Assembly (NCBI GenBank): GCA_022478985.1
Contig: JAKSZP010013342.1
Span: 78,057-142,056 of the forward strand
Reading direction: 5' to 3'
DNA: 64,000 nt
Source: Massospora cicadina
Taxonomy: Eukaryota > Entomophthoromycota > Entomophthoromycetes > Entomophthorales > Entomophthoraceae
How positions within the stretch are numbered: the first letter of the stretch is position 1; the number at the start of each line of letters is the position of its first letter. Shown piece by piece: positions 45,400-55,200 of the stretch. Under the pieces are notes generated by a model. It did no database searches and was not told where the DNA came from. It worked only from the letters and a program-made list of their open reading frames with translations. A program made the translations under genes and the position numbers.

Positions 45400-46060
45400 C
45401 AAGAACCCATGACATTATAATTGCTCCTTGGAAAAATGGCATTTTTGAGGTTTGATTTTTATGTTAGCTTGGGCAAAATTGTGGAACACTTTGTCTAAAT
45501 GGCCTAAATGCTTGGTAAATATATGAGAGAACAAGTTGGTATCATCGAGGTAGACTAGCATGAAGGACAGCTTCAGGTCACCCAAGATGGTTTCTATCAC
45601 CTTAAGGAAAGTAGCTGGGGCATTGCATATCCCTTGAGGCATATGCATGGGTTGAAACAACCCTTTTGAGTTTATAATAGTGGATTTCTCCCATTCCGCC
45701 GTTGAAAACTTGATTTTTCTAGTATCCTGATATCAATTTATGGCCAAGGAATAGTTGGCCTCACCCAGCCGGTCTGGAGCGTTGTCAATTCATGAGAGCA
45801 GATATAAATCTTTTTTCATGATATGATTAAGCTTCTGGTAGTCATTACTACTCAATTAATGCTGTCCTTCTTCTTAATGATCAGCACTGGGGCCGCCCAG
45901 GGGCTCTTTGATGGCTCTAACATTACCTGTTTGATAAATTTATCAATTTCTGTGGATACAACCTCTTCTGCCACTTTGGAACAATGAATAGGCTGTGTTA
46001 AAAATTGGAGGGTGGTCTCCCATGTCCAACTGATGCACCCCACCACGGCACATCCCAACT
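45400..46060 (-). pseudogene. pol: E2 reverse transcriptase remnant
   Basis: PSKSPWAAPVLIIKKKD (about 45855-45905) begins the fingers. PQGICNAPATFLKVIETIL (about 45590-45640) and FMLVYLDDTNLFSHIF (about 45525-45570) give the palm with an intact Tyr-Leu-Asp-Asp box, the only one among the elements here. KPQKCHFSKEQL then follows. A damaged stretch between 45660 and 45850 separates the two parts. Confidence 0.87.
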
Positions 46061-46194
46061 TGTGGTCGTTGGATGCAAATATGTCTTGATACTTTTCAAA
46101 CAGGCCATCTCCTTATCTATCTGGTCATCTGACAGCCCAGTTAGGGCCTCGTGCAGAACCATGGTCATTATGTTAGATGAGGTTTTTTCAAATA

Positions 46195-46530
46195 GACCTA
46201 GATCCTCCCATGAATTGAAGTCATGTATATGATGAACTTCATCAATGGGAGCAAATGCAGAAAGGCCACCACTTGGTGTCTTTGAACTACCATAGATTCC
46301 TTCTGTATGTTTGCTATTAAGACCTTCACTTCGCCATGCCCCAATAACAGTAGTCCAGGAGCCACATGGGGTTTTAGCTGCAATTGTTGGTAGGGATCCA
46401 TGAGTTCATAATATAGGCCTTTGGGGATGTCTATTTTGAGCTTTGTCCCTACTATGCCTGATGCCTGGAAGGTATACTTAAGGTGGTCGCAGCCCTTAGC
46501 ATAATATCATTGCACTTGTAAATTTGGTTA
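46195..46530 (-). pseudogene. E2 dUTPase-like domain
   Basis: On the - strand: KLKIDIPKGLYYELMDPYQQLQLK (about 46375-46450) aligns with the strand and motif 2 of dUTPases (IPxGYYGRIAPRSGLALK). APGLLLLGHGEVKVLIAN (about 46300-46355) then stands where GVIDxDYRGEVKVLLxN is expected. VQRHQVVAFLHLLP closes the domain like IKKGDRIAQLIL. The catalytic Asp and Tyr of motif 3 are gone, so this copy could not hydrolyse dUTP. It lies between protease and RT, as in E1 and E4. Confidence 0.68.
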
Positions 46531-46744
46531 GGGTAGCTCTGGTCCTCTTCTTCATCCGCCAATAGTGAACAGGAATTATGCCATCACTATACACAAGATT
46601 TATTTTACTAGAGTAGTTGGGTTCTTTTGAGACTCCTCTGGAGGTGAAATAGATAGAAACTGTTTCCCCAAAATCTCAAAAGTTTCCTCTACTTAACGAC
46701 CACCACCCCAAATTTCCCCATTATGCGGCCCCAATCATCATGTC

Positions 46745-47041
46745 ATAATAATTATTAGGCAAGACCACGGAAAGAGCAGAGGCGCTAATTGACCTGAACC
46801 TCATAGGTAACGTGCTTTAGGCGCCCTCTTACACAGTGCGTTGTGCTCCAGAGGTTCCATACACTACCCAATGGTCCACATTAGGCTTTAGCGGAAGCCT
46901 AGCCACTAGCTGCGTGGGTATTATATTGGTGGGGGCGCCCACAACTAGAAATGCTTGAATTTTGGTATTTCCTACAAAAATATCACTGTAGTTATACTCT
47001 GAATAAGTCAAACTGTTAGAATTTAACACATGAAAATCCAT
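46745..47041 (-). pseudogene. E2 protease remnant
   Basis: The - strand frame has IFVGNTKIQAFLVVGAPTNIIPTQLV. This is the retropepsin loop context, but with Val-Val-Gly-Ala instead of Asp-Thr-Gly-Ala, so the catalytic Asp is lost. NNYYDMMIGA near 46750 is the DMLIG block of the second half. Confidence 0.75.
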
Positions 47042-47519
47042 GGGCTTCTTGTTGTTGAGAAAAGTGACAATACTGGCGCCAACACAAGGATACGCTTAGA
47101 CAATTTCCTCTTCTGCTATTGCAGCATTCACACCCTCTAATGCGGCCAAATCAACGGAGGGACTGTCTTTGGAAGCAATGTTACGCTCATGGATTTGCCA
47201 GTCATACGGTGTTTGTACATCTCAGCGGAACTCCAACGCTGTATTCTTCTTCTCTCCTTTCAGTGGGAAGTCATCGATATTGTTGAAGGTTTGTTAGTAT
47301 AATAAATCATCAGTTTGGGTCTTGAGCCCAACACAAAGGGATTTATTAGAATTAACAGGGACAATTAAATTTTAATCAGCGGAGGTAGAGCATCCCATCT
47401 CTACTCCACTTAAACTTTTCCCTGTTCAGTCAGGGCTAGTGTATGGCATAGGCATGCGGGTTGCCAGGGCAGTTAGCCAAATAATGGCCTCTTTGACTGC
47501 ATGAGGAAAAGGCATTACC

Positions 47520-48508
47520 ATATGGCTCACATATTTGTGATGCCCCTATAACCCCGTTTGGAACTTAAACAAGGGATTGTAATTTGACCAAGGGTAAGCT
47601 GAGTGACCATAGCAAGGGAGGAAAGGAGATTCCAAAGGGTTGAGTGTCCATGGATTACCCAAAGGATTATAGCCAAATTTTTGTTGTCTATTACTCGCCA
47701 AAAAATTGGTAACGGCTGCTGGGGCTTTTTGTTCCCTGTTGGGAGCACTAAAAATGATGGATAAGCGGCACAGAAATTAAACAATTTTGAGAAGGGTTAC
47801 GTCATCATCCAAAATTGGAGTCATGACTTTATACAGCTCGCAATATGGCTTCACTGTGGAGGTCATTGTAATGCACACATCAGACTTGGATAAAGTCCCC
47901 GCCCCAATAACACGTGGGATTCCTCTGTAAAGTGGTCAGCAAATGCAGTGAGGTTATCTTCACGCTGGAACCTAATGGTCAAGGACTCAGCCTTCTACTG
48001 TGACATTTTTGCAGAACCTCCAAACAACCGCAGCACAGTATACTTCATTCCTGGTATGAAACGGAACTACTTGAAAGATAGCAGATGACTTGGTCTGAAC
48101 TCCCAACATCCAAAGCGGACATTAAAAATTTAGCTTTATGCTAATCTGAGGCTCCTTCCATGGAAAACTCAAATTATTTGAAGAAGCCATAAATATTCCC
48201 TTCACTATCAAACAGAGGCAGCCTATCAACACAGACCTCCTCCTCCCTAACAGCTCTATTCAGTTTACACTCTGTGCAGTGTAGCCACTCAGTAGTACCA
48301 TATGAGCGATCAGCAAGATGGATAACTCAACCACTAACCAGGTGCATCTGGTGGAAGGCTTTGTCAAGCTTCTCCATTATAAGCTTATTTTTCTTAAAAG
48401 CATCTTTTGTGTCTGAAGTAGTGTATCCAGCACAAGCTTCAGTTCCGCATATTTGGATAGCTCAATAAACTGGGGTAGGATCCCTTCATGTTGTGTCTGT
48501 TGAGCCAT
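47520..48508 (-). pseudogene. gag: E2 gag remnant
   Basis: The likely start is ATG at 48508 (- strand), about 65 bases inside the primer-site-like motif, beginning MAQQTQHEGILPQFIEL and continuing with a coiled-coil-like LKLVLDTLLQTQKMLL. A capsid-like part around 48060-48175 (ASSNNLSFPWKEP…) and short pieces to about 47520 follow in several frames. No CCHC knuckle is clear. It is the usual first gene of the element. Confidence 0.6.
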
Positions 48509-48557
48509 TGCTTGGTGAATGAATAATAATTATTTTTAACATGTTGGTCAAAAGGCA

Positions 48558-48575
48558 CCCTTTAGTAAGAACCAC
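48558..48575 (-). promoter_or_regulatory. Putative primer binding site of E2
   Basis: One base inside the 5' LTR on the - strand reads TGGTTCTTACTAAAGGGTGCC-like (first 16: TGGTTCTTACTAAAGG). This is the E7 motif TGGTGCTCACTACAGGGGGCC with few changes. Position and spacing are the same as in E7. Confidence 0.55.
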
Positions 48576-49326
48576 TGCTTTAACTTTGGCTATATCTCAT
48601 AGATATGCTGAAGGGGTTGTACAGGGTCAATCCCACTGAGAAATGGGCGGATGATATGGAGATTGTTGGTTCAAATCTAATTTAATAAAATTAATAAAAC
48701 TTTCCTCATGTCGCTGATGCTCCCACCCCAATGCTGTCCGCCATGGTCCGCCAGCTAAAGCGGACGCCAGACAAATGCTTCCCCAAAGCCTCCTAGCCAT
48801 CTGATATGGCTTCCTAGGCTGATAACCTAGGGGCTATATTAGGAAATTTTTTAATTTATATTAATCCCTTTGTTTGGCTCATTTGCGAATAAAGATGTGT
48901 GGCGGCTCCCCCTTTTGGGTTGGGCACCACCAGTATTAAAAAAATAAAAATAAAGAAAACTTGAAGTAATTGCTTCCTCTACAACACTTCTTTTTCATCT
49001 ATTATATATCACGCAGCTCCAACTGATAACTCTCTCTTCTTCTTAATAAAAAACCACATCATTCTTTTTTTTCCTTCACATTCATATCTTAGTCATTTCT
49101 GGTCGGTTTTGACCCTTCTGCTTGGTTATTCCCTAATTCTACTTTTTTGGGTTTTTACCTCATCATTAAATCTTTAGTGTAATATCTCCTATCCACAAAG
49201 ATCGACTTTGCTCATTGTCAACTCATATTATTTGATAATGCTTATATAGACCTAATCACAACGGTTAACCAATGATTTGCCAGTGGTTATTTAGGCTTCT
49301 TGTCCATTAATATAGATTTCTTGACA
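48576..49326 (-). repeat. E2 5' LTR
   Basis: It is the partner of 41725-42213. It holds a 240-bp insertion (48703-48942) that the partner lacks. The outer terminus is TGTCAA on the - strand, next to ctgta of the target duplication. Confidence 0.9.
48703..48942 (+). mobile_element. 5'-truncated LINE or SINE tail inserted in the E2 LTR
   Basis: About 240 bp are absent from the other E2 LTR and are flanked by aataaaattaataaaactt (48684-48702) and aataaaaataaagaaaactt (48943-48962). The 3' end is ctcccccttttgggttggg, then caccaccagtatta plus A run, the long version of the tail found in the micro-insertions. The first part is GC-rich with gtccgccatggtccgcc. No protein domain is evident. Confidence 0.8.
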
Positions 49327-49462
49327 CTGTATATGCCTAATTAAAAGGCTTTTCCAAGTGAAGACTTTAGTAAGATTTTTACCTTTTAAGTATCCTTTGT
49401 CTGGGGCTTTGGTTACACTAAACTCATAGGGACAATTTGATCTTATCCCCCACGTCCTGGCA

Positions 49463-50124
49463 CTGACAATGGAGAAACTCTCATGTTACAAGTGATGATT
49501 GAACTTAATTTGTTGATGGGAATATATCAAGCCTTTACTGTTCCCTACAACCCAGAAACCAATAAGGCTGTGGAAAAAGTTAATGACACCCACATTTCCA
49601 TACTACATATGATGGAACATGCTATACCCAAGTAGATAGAATAAATACCTCCTAGGAGCTCTGATGGCATACCAAGTGAGCGATCATCAAATAATCTAAA
49701 TGTCCCCATTTAAAGATTTATATGGTTTGGGATCTAGTTTTATTTTATAGAGTTCAGCCTATCCTTGAGACCTCCTTGTTGGAAACTGCTAACTTAGCCA
49801 TAAGAAGAATAGTGAAGAATATGTAGGTTACAAGCCCTAGTGTTTAGATCCCTGGAGAACACCATCCAAAAGGAGGTAAAACAAGCCAATGCCATGAAGC
49901 CTCTTATGCTATAATATCAATTGGGATATCTAGTAATGTTTTATCACCAAAGCTTTGAGAGAGAGCCTATAAGTTAGATGTGTTATGGTCTGGGTCTTAT
50001 AGGGTTAATTTCACTGTGGGCCAGAGTACTCCATTGCCTTTATCAAAATAAGTACAGTTGCTATTGGGTTCACTACACATCTCTCAGAAACTATGTCCCA
50101 GCTTGGCAAGATCTTGAGGGTTAG
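49463..50124 (+). pseudogene. E4 integrase core end and C-terminal domain
   Basis: The frame resumes after E8 with DNGETLMLQVMIEL, then QAFTVPYNPETNKAVEKVND (about 49535-49595), which includes the catalytic Glu, and ISILHMMEHA. ALMAYQVSDHQ (about 49658) and SPFKDLYG match E1. LVMFYHQSFE and a decayed GPYRVNF segment (about 49930-50010) are the C-terminal domain. The code ends at the tract cttgagggttag, directly before TGTCAG at 50125. Confidence 0.85.
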
Positions 50125-50457
50125 TGTCAGTAAAAGTCTGAAACCTAGGTGGAAAAGATGAAGATTGAACTTTACCTGTAACACCCTAAACTTCAGAAGA
50201 TAACAATTAATGAAACCTTAGATTAGACCATTGTCCCAAAGGAATCAAAGGGCTGAAGTGATGCTAAACCCCACCAGGAAAGTGTAAAAGGTCCCCTCTC
50301 CTTGATAAAAGTCTTTGGCAACTATAAAACTTCAAGGAGTCATTGCTAATCTTAGGAATAGTACCATGCTGAGACTGCGCCCCTCAAAGTTTATAAATGT
50401 TTGCATATTTGACTAAATAAAGTATACTTTTTACTATTCTGTCACATCTTTAATCAC
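50125..50457 (+). repeat. Probable E4 3' LTR
   Basis: TGTCAG follows a purine-rich tract in the same way as the E1 3' LTR start (cttgagggggtgaTGTCGG). The right limit is a guess: a TTTAATCA end near 50457. Similarity to the proposed 5' LTR is weak. Confidence 0.4.
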
Positions 50458-50718
50458 TACTATAGTGCATGGTGCCTAAAGAAGTATTCTATTAGGACCA
50501 TGATGGAGCTAATGTGACTCATAATTATTTAGCCTATGAAGAAACTTGCAATTTAAATTGGAATTCCTAGAATATTACCCACACTATCACTGCAACCTTC
50601 ATTAATATCCTGACGCTTTCAATAAAAAACCATCTGCTATTTTTTATTGAATCTTATCCATTCATGCCTCTTTTTTAATATTACATTATTAGATAATATC
50701 AAACTGCGCACAGATGAC

Positions 50719-51476
50719 TGTTGGATTCTTTCATTAAAGAAGCTCGATGGTGCTTATTTACATAAAATCCAACAATAGGGGGTTGGAACCACTGAAAATA
50801 ATTAAGCTTTTAAACACTAGAAAGTTATGTGTTTTTTATAGTTTTATTGGGTGATTCCAGGGATAAGAGAAAAAAACTCTTGATATCTGACCATTTAGTA
50901 TTTAAATTGTATTGAGGGTCAGAGGGAATTCATAGTTAAGTTCAAATCAGCTTAGTATGGTCTGAACAAGAAGATATAAAAATTTGATCTATCAAAGCTC
51001 AGAAAACTTGCTTTTCTTAGGGTGAACAATGGATGGGGAGTTATTATCTGACAAGATGTACTCATGTGGTATTGAATTAATAAATTTTAGCTAATCCCCA
51101 TTTGATAAAATTATTGTATCTTGGGGGACCCCCACCACGCCTATAAAAGGGGTGTCCCCATATAGGTGCTTGTATAGAACTGGTAGGGGCTGGGGGAGAT
51201 CCCACCAATGGATGCCCCAGAGTCTGCTGCATGGTCAGAGTAATCCAACTGCTTAAACTATTATTATTTGCCCGTGAGGTATTTGAAAGTGTGTTACCCT
51301 GATTTTCAAGGCTCCACCAAGAATCAGCCAGGGTCTTTTAGTCAATAAAATCATTGTTAGTATTTAATTCAATATCATTAGTATTGGGGACCTGTAAATG
51401 TCTGAAATTTCCCTTTCTCAGTCGATTTTGACCTACAACATTCTTATCATGAAGCTGGGAGGGCAAATGTCTGACA
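50719..51476 (-). repeat. Solo LTR of the E1 family
   Basis: On the - strand this matches the E1 LTR from TGTCAGACATTTGCCCTCCC to the far end. Blocks include the agctgg/GGTCAAAATCG region, the ccacctataaaag promoter-like segment and the ggtgctt region near the end. It is flanked by atgac (50714-50718) and atgat (51477-51481). No internal E1 sequence adjoins, so LTR-LTR recombination is the likely origin. Confidence 0.85.
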
Positions 51477-52087
51477 ATGATGTACCCATGCCCTTACTCT
51501 CAGCCATGGACCTTACCTTGATATGGGATGAGGAAGATGCAGCTGAGGATGAGCCCCCCAAACCCCCTCCCCTTCTGCATGCTTTAATAAGTGGTTCTCC
51601 ACTTTTCCCACCTGGATAATTATGATTTTAAATTTTCTTTTCAAGATGCACAAATGTGTACTTTGGTTTGTTTGTTTCAAAAAATTATTTTAGATTATTG
51701 AGCATTGGTAAAGTCTGTTAACTGGTTACCTTGCTCATATAAATATTTATTCAAGGTGGGCCAACCTTGGGACAAATATGCCACACCAAAGAGAAGCTCA
51801 TATAGTATAATAACATAATTATTAAATATAAGTATCAGTAGAAAAATTAAAAAGTTTATTTGAGGTATGCAAGGAGGGCCCCCCTTTATTAAGTAGGCAT
51901 CACTATTGCTAAAAAAGGTTATTGAAGTGTTCATAATCAAGTATTATATAACACTTTTGTTGCTTTTATATATAAAATTTATTTTAGATACCTTTAGATA
52001 GTAGTATATTCATTAATATTCTTTTCTTAGTTACTTAGAATATTTATAAAAGAGCTCAATTTAGATATCTCAGCAGCTAACTTTTAC
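51477..52087. other. Gene-poor AT-rich DNA with a possible SINE fragment
   Basis: An open + strand segment up to 51619 is acidic and Pro-rich (WDEEDAAEDEPPKPPPLL), like a Gag N-terminal region, but it is too short to assign. At 51755-51793 ggtgggccaaccttgggac and the following ccacacc match the 3' part of the SINE at 52106-52244, with gctcatata on both sides (about 51734 and 51799). This could be a severely truncated SINE copy. Confidence 0.4.
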
Positions 52088-52105
52088 ATTTATTAGCTCT
52101 TTTAG

Positions 52106-52244
52106 ATGTAATTGAGGTGGGTTACCCTTGAGACAGTTTACCACACCAAGATTATTTTCTAGCTAGTACAGGTTTTGAACCTGCGTTTTCTCAAAACCTG
52201 CACTAGAGTGGAAGGGGAATTACTCTCCCAATCCATCATCTTTT
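52106..52244 (-). mobile_element. tRNA-derived SINE with perfect 18-bp TSD
   Basis: atttattagctcttttag stands at 52088-52105 and, identical, at 52245-52262. The 139 bp between, read on the - strand, begin near TTGGGAGAG (tRNA D-arm and A-box end). They contain an exact Pol III B box (GGTTCAAAACC, 52171-52181) and then a body of about 60 bp with GGTGTGGTAAACTGTCTC and CCCACCTCAATTACAT. The head is a tRNA relic that lacks its first bases. A LINE in the genome would mobilise it. Confidence 0.78.
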
Positions 52245-52262
52245 ATTTATTAGCTCTTTTAG

Positions 52263-55200
52263 CAACTAAAGAAAGCTGAATTTGAAACTATCTTTTTAAA
52301 AATTTAACTAGGTAATCAGTTAAATATCACACAAAGTTGTAACTACTTTGTTTAAAATGCAGATAAGATTGGATACTAGTCTTTAGTTATCAGAAGCTCA
52401 GTATATTATATAAAAAAGTTAATCCACCTAAAAAGATTTTAAGTCCAATTAAAACTAGAATACTAGGCAACTAGTAAAGCAAATATATGCTTTTGCTTTG
52501 TTCTAGTATTGTATTACCTTTATTAATGCTATTGCCATATAATCAATAAAATATTCTAAGATTGGAGGCCATATATTCTAATAAAATCTTATATTTAGTT
52601 ATCTGTCCTTTTATCTAACCCTATGATTCTAACCTATACTTCATCTGCTTCAGAAGTTTAAAAATTTATTATTAGTTAATTATCTTTATCAGACTCATAG
52701 TGGTATATGTCTTTCATTTGTTCTAAAATTCAGCAAGGCTCATAATTATAGTCTATTTTACTTGTCTCTAGTTTTAGGCTTATGTCTCTAGTTATTAGTT
52801 TAGCTAAATAGAATAGTTTGTCTAGAGTATAGAATTTTTAGAAAGGTTATATAATTGTCAGTTAAAGATAAATAAATTAAAAAACGTTTATCTTAAAGAG
52901 TATCTTTCTTAAACTCCTACATCAAATAAATAATATGTACTATTCTATAGTATAAATACTTTACTCTAGATAAAATTAATCTAAAATTTCTACCTTATGA
53001 AGAATTATTATATGATAACTTAAAAATTCATAAAAACTGTAACATTACTAAAATTTTGGTGGAAAATGAATCTAATTAACTGTTTAGATGGATTTATAAT
53101 CTAACATACAGACTATTCAGAATTTATCTCTTGTATGGTTTTCTATCATAGGATAAGTTTAAATTTCAGAAAAGGCCTTTTCTATATGAAGTAATTATAG
53201 TAAAGTCTTTATTTTAGTGATTATATTGCTAAAAGTTCATATAGAAATGTTAGTATCTTAAATTAACTTCTTTGTTATATTTTTTGACCAAAAAATAAAT
53301 ATGCTAAAAATAGCAATACAGTTTTTATAGTTTTTTTCCATATATGTAGTCAGCCATACTGAACTAGCTTTATATATATGGCTAATAATAATTCTTTCTC
53401 TTTAGTACTACTTTAATCCTTATGAATATATATTGGATACAGGACCATCTAGTACTAAAAAAATATATATTGGATACATGCCAGTGTTTAATATCATTCT
53501 ACTTTATTTTAAGTTAGTTATACTTTACTTCAAAATATGAAAACATTTAACTTTAAAATATTATAGCTAATTCTAATAGGTGTCTAATATAAAGCAACAT
53601 AGTAAAAGTTAAAATAATTTTCTTAAGAAAAATAAATACTAATTGAATCTACTTGCATTTATAAATGAAATCTCCATAAAGTTAGATTAATTATTTATTT
53701 TATCTGAGATAGTCAAACTGTGAACCTGACACTATTCTATTAAGTAAACTATCTTCAGATGATGTTGTGTTGTATTTAATCTTAAACATAGGAAGATCTT
53801 CAAATCTGAGCCATTATGAATTTCTTGCCACTTACAATTAATTATTCAGTTCTGATAGCATAAATACATGAACTAATATAGATAAGGTTATGATATTTAT
53901 TATATTTTACATTTATCTAGCTTCTGTCACTATCAAAGGTTTATGATATCTATACCATTCAAAATTACTGCCCCAAGTTACAGGAGCATGCTCATGTGGA
54001 ATGAATTCAAACAAATAAGTAAATATTACATTGGATGCTACCCTTGGGCACACCTTTGGATTTCCATTCCTCCATTTGGAGTGGCAAAGATGATTTCACT
54101 TCCTACAATGCCAAACCCCCAAAAAGCTTCTGGTGGAGTTTAAGCGGCACTTGAAATCCATATTGACAGTATCTAAGTATCATCAGTCCTTTATTATAAC
54201 CTTTATCTCTTTGAGTGGACCTCAGAAATTGACTCCAACCATTACCTGTCAAAGTAAAACCTTTTGTGTCTATAAAATCAAATTCTCACATAAACAAACT
54301 TTAAGTGTGAAAGCTTACTCTTCCAACCAAAAAAATCCTCAACCCATTTTACCAAAAAGTCAGCTAAAGAATTATTTATTGCTCTAATGGCATAAGATAT
54401 AGTTATCTCATCAATTAGGTCAAAAAGGTTTTCAGATGCTCCTATTCTGAAACCTATTTATGCACCCAGTTTCCATCATTAAGAGCTTCAATGAGATTAA
54501 GCTGCTGAGACAACCAACTTGACAGTGACGTCCCTGATGTTTGAGTCTCTTTTATGATAGGTTTGAGCACTTTTGATCTATGGAACGTAAGATGCTAAAA
54601 AATGATTCAATAAATTAATTATATGTATTAAACTAGCCAAAAACCTAGCTTCACTTGAATTTATACTTTATCAGATGATTCTAATCAATTGGTTTAGTTC
54701 TTATATTTATAAACTGCCATTAATAAGTTCATAAAACATAAATCAATTGAATTTACAACTACTGACCTCTTAATCAAATCAAATTGATCCTACTGAATTA
54801 GCAAAATTACCATCCATCTAGCCAAAACCAATTGAACTATTTAATAGCCAAAAACCTATTGATCACTCACCAAAAACCTATTGAACCTAATGCTTTAACT
54901 AACCATAAACTATTTAACTAAAACCATTGAGCCCAACAAATTAACTAAAAAACACCAATTAATTTAGCCAAAACCAATTGTTGAACTTACAAAACAACCA
55001 AAAAACTACCAGCTGCTTGTTAGAAGCCTGTGAACTATTGATTTAGATGATTACCAATATCTCAGTAAAATTGATTTCTAATTACCATTAGAATCATATA
55101 TTTTTAGATCATGTTTAGATCTGATATTAAAATTATCATGTTTTTTTACAATAGCTATTTCTCATTTCAAACTTTATAAAGTACTTGTGCCAAGTTCAGT

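Larger units (their letters stand above)
41725..49326 (-). mobile_element. E2, complete decayed Ty3/gypsy element inserted in E8
   Basis: A perfect 5-bp duplication ctgta flanks it (41720-41724 and 49327-49331). Direct LTRs lie at both ends, and on the - strand gag, protease, dUTPase-like domain, RT, RNase H and integrase follow in Ty3/gypsy order. The purine tract aaagaggggttaa stands at the internal edge of the 3' LTR (about 42214-42227). A GC-rich 1.2-kb segment of unknown nature lies between integrase and that tract. Every coding part is broken. Confidence 0.92.
39695..49462. mobile_element. E8, about 2.2-kb insertion in the E4 integrase, itself split by E2
   Basis: CTGAC stands at 39690-39694 and 49463-49467. 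The insert begins TGTTAGG and ends CCTGGCA, as LTR elements do. The E4 integrase frame continues from the SD of one flank into NGE of the other with no base lost. Without E2 the element is about 2.16 kb. It has no coding domain that I recognise. A TTGGCGCC motif at 40497-40504 could be a primer site, and 40470-40760 is related to 60410-60680 in the LINE. I could not find a clear pair of LTRs. Confidence 0.7.
17443..50457 (+). mobile_element. E4, Ty3/gypsy element split by five nested insertions
   Basis: Seven segments on the + strand follow each other in the order expected for one Ty3/gypsy element: gag (17960-18960), protease (19060-19512), dUTPase-like (24427-24899), RT start (30601-30948), RT to RNase H (32019-33137), integrase zinc finger and core start (39183-39694), integrase core end and C-terminus (49463-50124). 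The gaps are filled by E6, a Helitron, E10, E3 and E8. At the Helitron, E3 and E8 junctions the E4 reading frame resumes exactly when the insert and one target copy are removed. The outer ends are less sure. TGTCAG at 50125 after cttgagggttag is a good 3' LTR start. 17443 and 50457 are estimates. Confidence 0.85.

Noticed and set aside
52140..52240. A functional tRNA gene on the - strand
   Set aside because: A B box is present, but the acceptor stem and first part of the D-arm are missing and an 18-bp target duplication encloses it, so a SINE explains it better.
54830..55000. Loose repeats of ccaattgaac and ccaaaaac words, considered as a CRISPR-like or satellite array
   Set aside because: Spacing and sequence are irregular and the context is eukaryotic. 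It looks like a decayed low-complexity stretch.
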